This document shows positions 5,239-9,308 of a stretch of 9,308 nt of DNA, piece after piece (the stretch's first letter is position 1; every line of letters starts with the position of its first letter). The DNA comes from Selenomonadaceae bacterium (GTDB lineage: Bacteria > Bacillota > Negativicutes > Selenomonadales > Selenomonadaceae). Position numbers and translations under genes: made by a program. The DNA is taken from the NCBI GenBank assembly GCA_016280345.1, contig JAEEGN010000027.1, forward strand, positions 1-9,308, given 5' to 3'. The notes under the pieces were generated by a model that had not been told where the DNA came from, made no database searches, and saw only the letters and a list, made by a program, of their open reading frames with translations.

Positions 5239-7032
5239 TTATTTCTTCTTTGCGGACGCTGCCAGACGAATGGAAAGTTCCTGCAGCTGCTTTTCCTCAA
5301 CCTCCGAGGGAGCGTGCGCCATAGCGTCAGAAGCGCTCTGTGTCTTCGGGAAAGCGATGACGTCGCGGATGGAATTTCGTTTTGCCATCAGCATGATGAG
5401 ACGGTCCAAGCCGAAAGCCAATCCGCCGTGAGGTGGTGTACCGTATTGGAAAGCGTCCATCATGAAACCGAACTTGGCATGGGCGGTCTCCGGCGTAAGA
5501 CCGATTGCCTCAAAGACCTGCTCCTGAAGATCGCTGTTATAGATACGAAGGCTACCACCGCCAATCTCAACGCCGTTCAGCACCATATCATACGCGTTGG
5601 CCTTTACACGGCCGGGATCGGTCTTAAGATACTGAATATCTTCATCCCGGGGGGCGGTGAAGGGATGGTGCATGGCTTTCCAACGTTTTTCCTCGTCATT
5701 GTATTCAAACATTGGGAAATCGATGACCCAAAGGAAACACAGCGCATCCGGATCAATCAGATTGCGGCGGCGGCCCATTTCCAGACGCAGCGCGCCCAGA
5801 GCCTGGGCGACCACCAGCGGCTGATCCGCAACTACCAGCAGAAGGTCACCTGTCTCCGCATGGCATGCTTTCCTGACCGCTTCAAAGGTATCGTCGCCGT
5901 AAAACTTCTTGAATGGTGATTTGATGCCATCTTCAGCGTATTGTATCCACGCCAGGCCTTTGGCGCCGTAACCTTGAACGTATTCGACAAGACCGTCAAG
6001 CTCCCGACGCGGGATATTGGCATAACCATCAACTTTGATGGCCTTGACCTGGCCGCCAGCCTGCAAAACTGACTCAAAGACCTTGAAAGAAGACCCCTTG
6101 AGGTGCTCGGAGATATCCATGAGTTCCATGCCGAAGCGAAGATCTGGCTTATCTGAGCCGAACCGCGCCATTGCATCGTCCCAGGTCATGCGCAGGAACG
6201 GCGTTTTGAGCTGTACCCCCAGCGACTTGTCGAAAATCTCCTGCATCATACCCTCCATCATGGTCAGGATAGTTTCCTGGTCGATGAAGGACATTTCAAT
6301 ATCGAGCTGAGTGAATTCCGGCTGTCGGTCTGCCCGGAGATCCTCGTCTCGGAAACAGCGAACGATTTGGAAATATTTCTCGAAGCCGGCTACCATCAAT
6401 ATCTGTTTATAAATCTGCGGCGATTGAGGCAGTGCATAGAAATTCCCCGGATTCAACCGGCTGGGAACCAGGAAGTCGCGGGCGCCTTCCGGCGTGCTCT
6501 TGCAGAGCATGGGCGTCTCGATTTCCAGAAAACCGTTGCGGTCGAAATAGTCCCGCATGATCTTTGCCACCCGGTGGCGAAGCATGATATTCTTTTGCAT
6601 TTCCGGACGGCGAAGATCGAGGAAGCGATATCTGAGGCGGAGCATCTCATCGACATCAAGGTTATCCTGGATATAGAACGGGGGCGTTTTAGCCTTGTTC
6701 AGGATGCGCAGTTCACTACATACGATTTCGATATCGCCGGTTTCCATTTTCGGGTTGACAGTATCCTCTGACCGGGCCCGTACCTTGCCGCAAACCGCGA
6801 TGACAAACTCCGACCGCAGCGACTCTGCCTTGTGAAAGGTTCCTTCCGTCATGGCTGCTTCATCGTATACGATCTGTACATAGCCAGATCGATCCCTGAG
6901 ATCCACAAAGATGAGTCCACCGTGATCACGGCGCCGCGACACCCAACCGCAGACCGTGACCTCCTGGCCAACCTCGCTTTTTCGGAGCGTACCGCATTCG
7001 TGGGTCCGATTCAATCCTTCCAATGTTTCCAT
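5239..7032 (-). CDS. aspS: Aspartyl-tRNA synthetase, bacterial type
   Basis: AspRS attaches aspartate to tRNA-Asp in the cytoplasm. The 597-residue length is that of the bacterial type. An N-terminal OB-fold anticodon domain (about 12-112) includes CGWVSRRRDHGG. The class II catalytic domain has QSPQ (203-206), motif 2 FRDED (227-231) and QPEFTQLDIE, an inserted GAD-type domain in the middle, and motif 3 GLAFGLDR (537-544). H37 after RRRD and D90 after RARSE resemble the non-discriminating type, which also charges tRNA-Asn (see findings). I take the ATG at 7032, which shares one base with the hisS stop (TGATG) and has GAGGTG 8 nt upstream; an in-frame TTG one codon earlier is less well spaced. 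It is the last gene before a terminator. Confidence 0.97.
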   Translation of the reverse strand: METLEGLNRTHECGTLRKSEVGQEVTVCGWVSRRRDHGGLIFVDLRDRSGYVQIVYDEAAMTEGTFHKAESLRSEFVIAVCGKVRARSEDTVNPKMETGDIEIVCSELRILNKAKTPPFYIQDNLDVDEMLRLRYRFLDLRRPEMQKNIMLRHRVAKIMRDYFDRNGFLEIETPMLCKSTPEGARDFLVPSRLNPGNFYALPQSPQIYKQILMVAGFEKYFQIVRCFRDEDLRADRQPEFTQLDIEMSFIDQETILTMMEGMMQEIFDKSLGVQLKTPFLRMTWDDAMARFGSDKPDLRFGMELMDISEHLKGSSFKVFESVLQAGGQVKAIKVDGYANIPRRELDGLVEYVQGYGAKGLAWIQYAEDGIKSPFKKFYGDDTFEAVRKACHAETGDLLLVVADQPLVVAQALGALRLEMGRRRNLIDPDALCFLWVIDFPMFEYNDEEKRWKAMHHPFTAPRDEDIQYLKTDPGRVKANAYDMVLNGVEIGGGSLRIYNSDLQEQVFEAIGLTPETAHAKFGFMMDAFQYGTPPHGGLAFGLDRLIMLMAKRNSIRDVIAFPKTQSASDAMAHAPSEVEEKQLQELSIRLAASAKKK

Positions 7033-8300
7033 CAATCTTTCACCTCAGCACATAATAGCGAATTTATGATATCCTGCCGGCCAATTTTTACCTGCTCACT
7101 GGTTCGCATATCACGACGAGTGACGACACCGTCTCTGACCTCGTCCTCACCCAGGATAAGCGCGAAGCGGGCGTTGGCCTTGTCCGCCTGCTTCATCTGC
7201 GCCTTGAGACTTCGTCCCGAATGGTCCATCAAGGCGAGAAAACCGGCGTCACGCAGGGAAACCAGAAGAGAAAAGGCTGGTATCTTCGCCGCTTCTCCCA
7301 GCGCAATCACGAAAACATCCGCCTGGCGTGGCGGTGGATCGTACAGGCCTTGCGTTTCCAGCGCCAGCATGACGCGTTCCAAGCCAGCCGCAAAGCCTAC
7401 TGCCGGAGTAGGCGGACCGCCGATTTCCTCCACCAAACCGTCATAGCGGCCACCGCCGGCCACCGCGCTTTGCGCGCCCAGCGGAGGATATTTGATCTCA
7501 AAAGCAGTTTTCGTATAATAGTCCAGCCCGCGAACCAATCTGGAATCTAAGGAATATTGGATACCGGCGCTTTCAAGATATGCCTTTACTGCCTCAAAAT
7601 GGGATCGGCAATCTTCGCAGAGACAATCCGTGATTTCCGGTGCTCCTTCTGAAAGGCGTTGGCAGCTTTCTTTCTTGCAATCCAGGATTCGCATAGGATT
7701 GCGTTCGAAACGGGAACGGCAGTCCTCGCACAGACCGTTAAGCTTATCCCGGAAAAAATTCTGAAGTCTTTCCCGGTATATCGGACGACATGCCGGGTCG
7801 CCTACGGAATTGAGACTGAGCGTCAGATCCTTGAGCCCCAGGGATTCCAGGAACCGGACTGCCAGTACGATGATTTCCGCGTCCACCGCTGGACCGGCAA
7901 CGCCCAGCGCCTCTACGCCGAACTGATGGAATTCTCGGTAACGGCCTTTCTGCGGCCGGTCATAGCGAAACATCGATCCGATGTAGAACAACCGGGTTAA
8001 AGCGTTCTCCGCGTATAGCTTATGCTCAAGGAAGGATCGCACCGCCGCCGCGGTATTTTCCGGCCGCAATGTGATATTCCGGCCGCCGCGGTCTGTGAAG
8101 GAATACATTTCCTTTTCCACGACATCTGTGGTATCTCCGATGCCCCGTTGAAATAACTCCGTATGCTCGAAGATTGGCGTCCGGATTTCCTGATAGCCGT
8201 AACTTCGGCAAAGCGTCCGGATTTTTTGCTCGACGTAAAGCCATCGATCCACTGTGTCCGGGAGAATATCCTTTGTTCCCCTCGGTCCTTGTGTCAGCAT
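7032..8300 (-). CDS. hisS: Histidyl-tRNA synthetase
   Basis: HisRS attaches histidine to tRNA-His. The 422-residue protein is a full-length class II enzyme. It has the N-terminal PRGTKDILP (6-14), motif 1 around EIRTPIFE (38-45), motif 2 FRYDRPQKGRYREFHQF (111-127), the histidine-specific RGLDYY (257-262), the glycine-rich AVAGGGRYDGL, motif 3 GFAAGLERVML and a C-terminal anticodon-binding domain. The insertion domain (191-231) has seven cysteines, including CEDC at 191-194 and 228-231. The ATG at 8300 overlaps the hemZ stop by 7 nt and has AGGAGG 10 nt upstream (8311-8316 on the plus strand) inside hemZ. The hemZ-hisS-aspS order is a familiar Firmicutes arrangement and supports a true HisRS rather than the HisZ paralogue, which usually lacks some of these motifs. 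Confidence 0.97.
   Translation of the reverse strand: MLTQGPRGTKDILPDTVDRWLYVEQKIRTLCRSYGYQEIRTPIFEHTELFQRGIGDTTDVVEKEMYSFTDRGGRNITLRPENTAAAVRSFLEHKLYAENALTRLFYIGSMFRYDRPQKGRYREFHQFGVEALGVAGPAVDAEIIVLAVRFLESLGLKDLTLSLNSVGDPACRPIYRERLQNFFRDKLNGLCEDCRSRFERNPMRILDCKKESCQRLSEGAPEITDCLCEDCRSHFEAVKAYLESAGIQYSLDSRLVRGLDYYTKTAFEIKYPPLGAQSAVAGGGRYDGLVEEIGGPPTPAVGFAAGLERVMLALETQGLYDPPPRQADVFVIALGEAAKIPAFSLLVSLRDAGFLALMDHSGRSLKAQMKQADKANARFALILGEDEVRDGVVTRRDMRTSEQVKIGRQDIINSLLCAEVKD
7041..7046 (-). promoter_or_regulatory. Shine-Dalgarno site deciding the aspS start
   Basis: GAGGTG, inside the end of hisS, lies 8 nt before the aspS ATG at 7032-7030. The spacing favours this ATG over the in-frame TTG at 7035 (5 nt). 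Confidence 0.7.
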
Positions 8301-9308
8301 GGAACCGTTTCCTCCTGTCCGCCATATGCTTCCCGCAGTAAGGAAGCGCGCTTTTCAATATAATGGTCGCATTGATCGAGATAGACCGTGATCTCTTTGG
8401 GATTAAAGGAAGCTTTCAAGCGATGCGTCAAAGGTGACACGATCTTGGAAACAGCCGCTCCGCCGATGCCGAGGATGGTCTGCCTTTCCTCCATGATTTG
8501 GATATTGTACATGCTCTCCGCTCCCGGTCGACAACAGCCAATATTTTCCAGTTGACCGCTTTGGTACCCTTGTCGGTAAAGATAGTATGGAATCAGTCCC
8601 TGGCGTTGGACGGCCCGCATCGCCGCGTCAAACATTCGCCGGACCTCACCGTCCTCCGGAAGAGCGATTTCGTCAAGGTGCAGTTTCAGCCGGGATCCTT
8701 TTTTGAGCGCCAGCGAATGAAGCGTGACATCATCGGGGTTCAGGGCGAGGACCCTTGCCATCGTATCGGAAACGTCTTCTTCCGTTTCTCCCGGCAGGCC
8801 AATGATGACATCCATATTGATACACGGAATTCCCGCACTCCGCAAATCTCCATACATTTGGAGAATATCCTCCGGCGTATGACAGCGACCGATCCGTTGG
8901 AGAGTCCGCTGTTGCATGGTTTGCGGATTGACACTGACACGGCCGGCATGGCATTTTTGAATCGTTCTGATTTTGGCGGCAGACATGGAATCGGGCCGTC
9001 CCGCCTCTACGGTGAATTCCTTGATTGCCGGGTGATAAAAGGCTTCGTGGACCGTCTCCAGCATTTCGGCGAAAGCGTCGTCCGGCAAGCTGGTCGGCGT
9101 CCCTCCCCCAACATAAATGTTTTGTACTTTGAAGCTGTAACGCCGGATGGCTTCCCGGACTGCCGCAAGATCTTTATGGAATACGGCCATGAATCTCTTC
9201 AGGCCACGTTCCGGCGGCAGGACGACCGAGGGAAAGGAACAGTAAAGGCAACGGGACAAGCAAAAGGGAATACCAACATAGACGCTGATATCCTTGGGAC
9301 CGGACGTT
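8294..9308 (-). CDS. hemZ: Coproporphyrinogen dehydrogenase HemZ-like radical SAM protein (5' end missing)
   Basis: The reading frame is open to the right window edge, so the first part of the gene (probably 130-160 codons, from family length) is not seen. An internal TTG at 9259 is not the start, because the radical SAM motif lies partly before it: VGIPFCLSRCLYCSFPS, a CxxxCxxC cluster site coded at about 9278-9227. Further family features are the glycine-rich YVGGGTPTSL, TVEAGRPDS, RVSVNPQTMQ and MDVIIGLPGETEEDV. The C-terminal YYLYRQGYQSG, ENIGCCRPGAESMYNI and MEERQTILGIGG mark HemZ rather than HemN. HemZ proteins are annotated as oxygen-independent coproporphyrinogen oxidases, but biochemical proof for this branch is thin as far as I know. 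The third cluster cysteine is followed by SFPS, without the additional nearby cysteine of HemN. It is co-transcribed with hisS, which it overlaps by 7 nt. Confidence 0.9.
   Translation of the reverse strand, partial: TSGPKDISVYVGIPFCLSRCLYCSFPSVVLPPERGLKRFMAVFHKDLAAVREAIRRYSFKVQNIYVGGGTPTSLPDDAFAEMLETVHEAFYHPAIKEFTVEAGRPDSMSAAKIRTIQKCHAGRVSVNPQTMQQRTLQRIGRCHTPEDILQMYGDLRSAGIPCINMDVIIGLPGETEEDVSDTMARVLALNPDDVTLHSLALKKGSRLKLHLDEIALPEDGEVRRMFDAAMRAVQRQGLIPYYLYRQGYQSGQLENIGCCRPGAESMYNIQIMEERQTILGIGGAAVSKIVSPLTHRLKASFNPKEITVYLDQCDHYIEKRASLLREAYGGQEETVPC

Noticed and set aside
5014..5919. 301-codon open frame on the plus strand
   Set aside because: It is antisense to aspS and to the start of the WecG/TagA gene, and crosses the aspS terminator. 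The translation shows no protein-family pattern.

Overview
The window is one strand of closely packed housekeeping and cell-envelope genes, all read from the minus strand (right to left). It holds nine genes, two of them cut by the window edges. I saw no mobile element, CRISPR array, rRNA or tRNA. The organism looks like a Firmicute, because hemZ-hisS-aspS is a Firmicutes-type gene order, Shine-Dalgarno sites are strong (several AGGAGG) and TTG is used as a start. A putative lipid A-type phosphoethanolamine transferase at the left edge and phosphatidylethanolamine synthesis genes suggest an outer membrane, so a diderm Firmicute such as a member of the Negativicutes is my best guess. That placement is inference; no marker gene here proves it.

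Reading in the direction of transcription, the first block (9308 to about 5175) is hemZ (5' end missing), hisS and aspS. The genes overlap by 7 nt and 1 nt, and the block closes with a strong intrinsic terminator. Next comes a 167-nt spacer with two inverted repeats, then a WecG/TagA/CpsF glycosyltransferase. A near-consensus sigma-70 promoter abuts that gene's stop codon and drives psd, pssA and a membrane GT2 glycosyltransferase. The promoter is followed by a predicted 5'-terminal stem-loop.

After the GT2 gene there is a two-hairpin region ending in a terminator-like stem and U-tract that sits only 16 nt before the queD start codon. It is followed by queD and queE (4-nt overlap, 7-deazaguanine/queuosine precursor synthesis) and the N-terminal part of a putative phosphoethanolamine transferase that continues off the left edge.

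Functionally, PssA and Psd make phosphatidylserine and then phosphatidylethanolamine. Phosphatidylethanolamine is the usual donor for EptA-type transferases, so the envelope genes may be linked. QueD and QueE act in sequence on the path to 7-carboxy-7-deazaguanine. HisRS and AspRS charge tRNAs; the AspRS carries residues resembling the non-discriminating type. I found no clearly new multi-gene system. The most interesting signals are regulatory: the terminator in the queD leader, the structured spacer before tagA, and the psd promoter with its 5' stem-loop.
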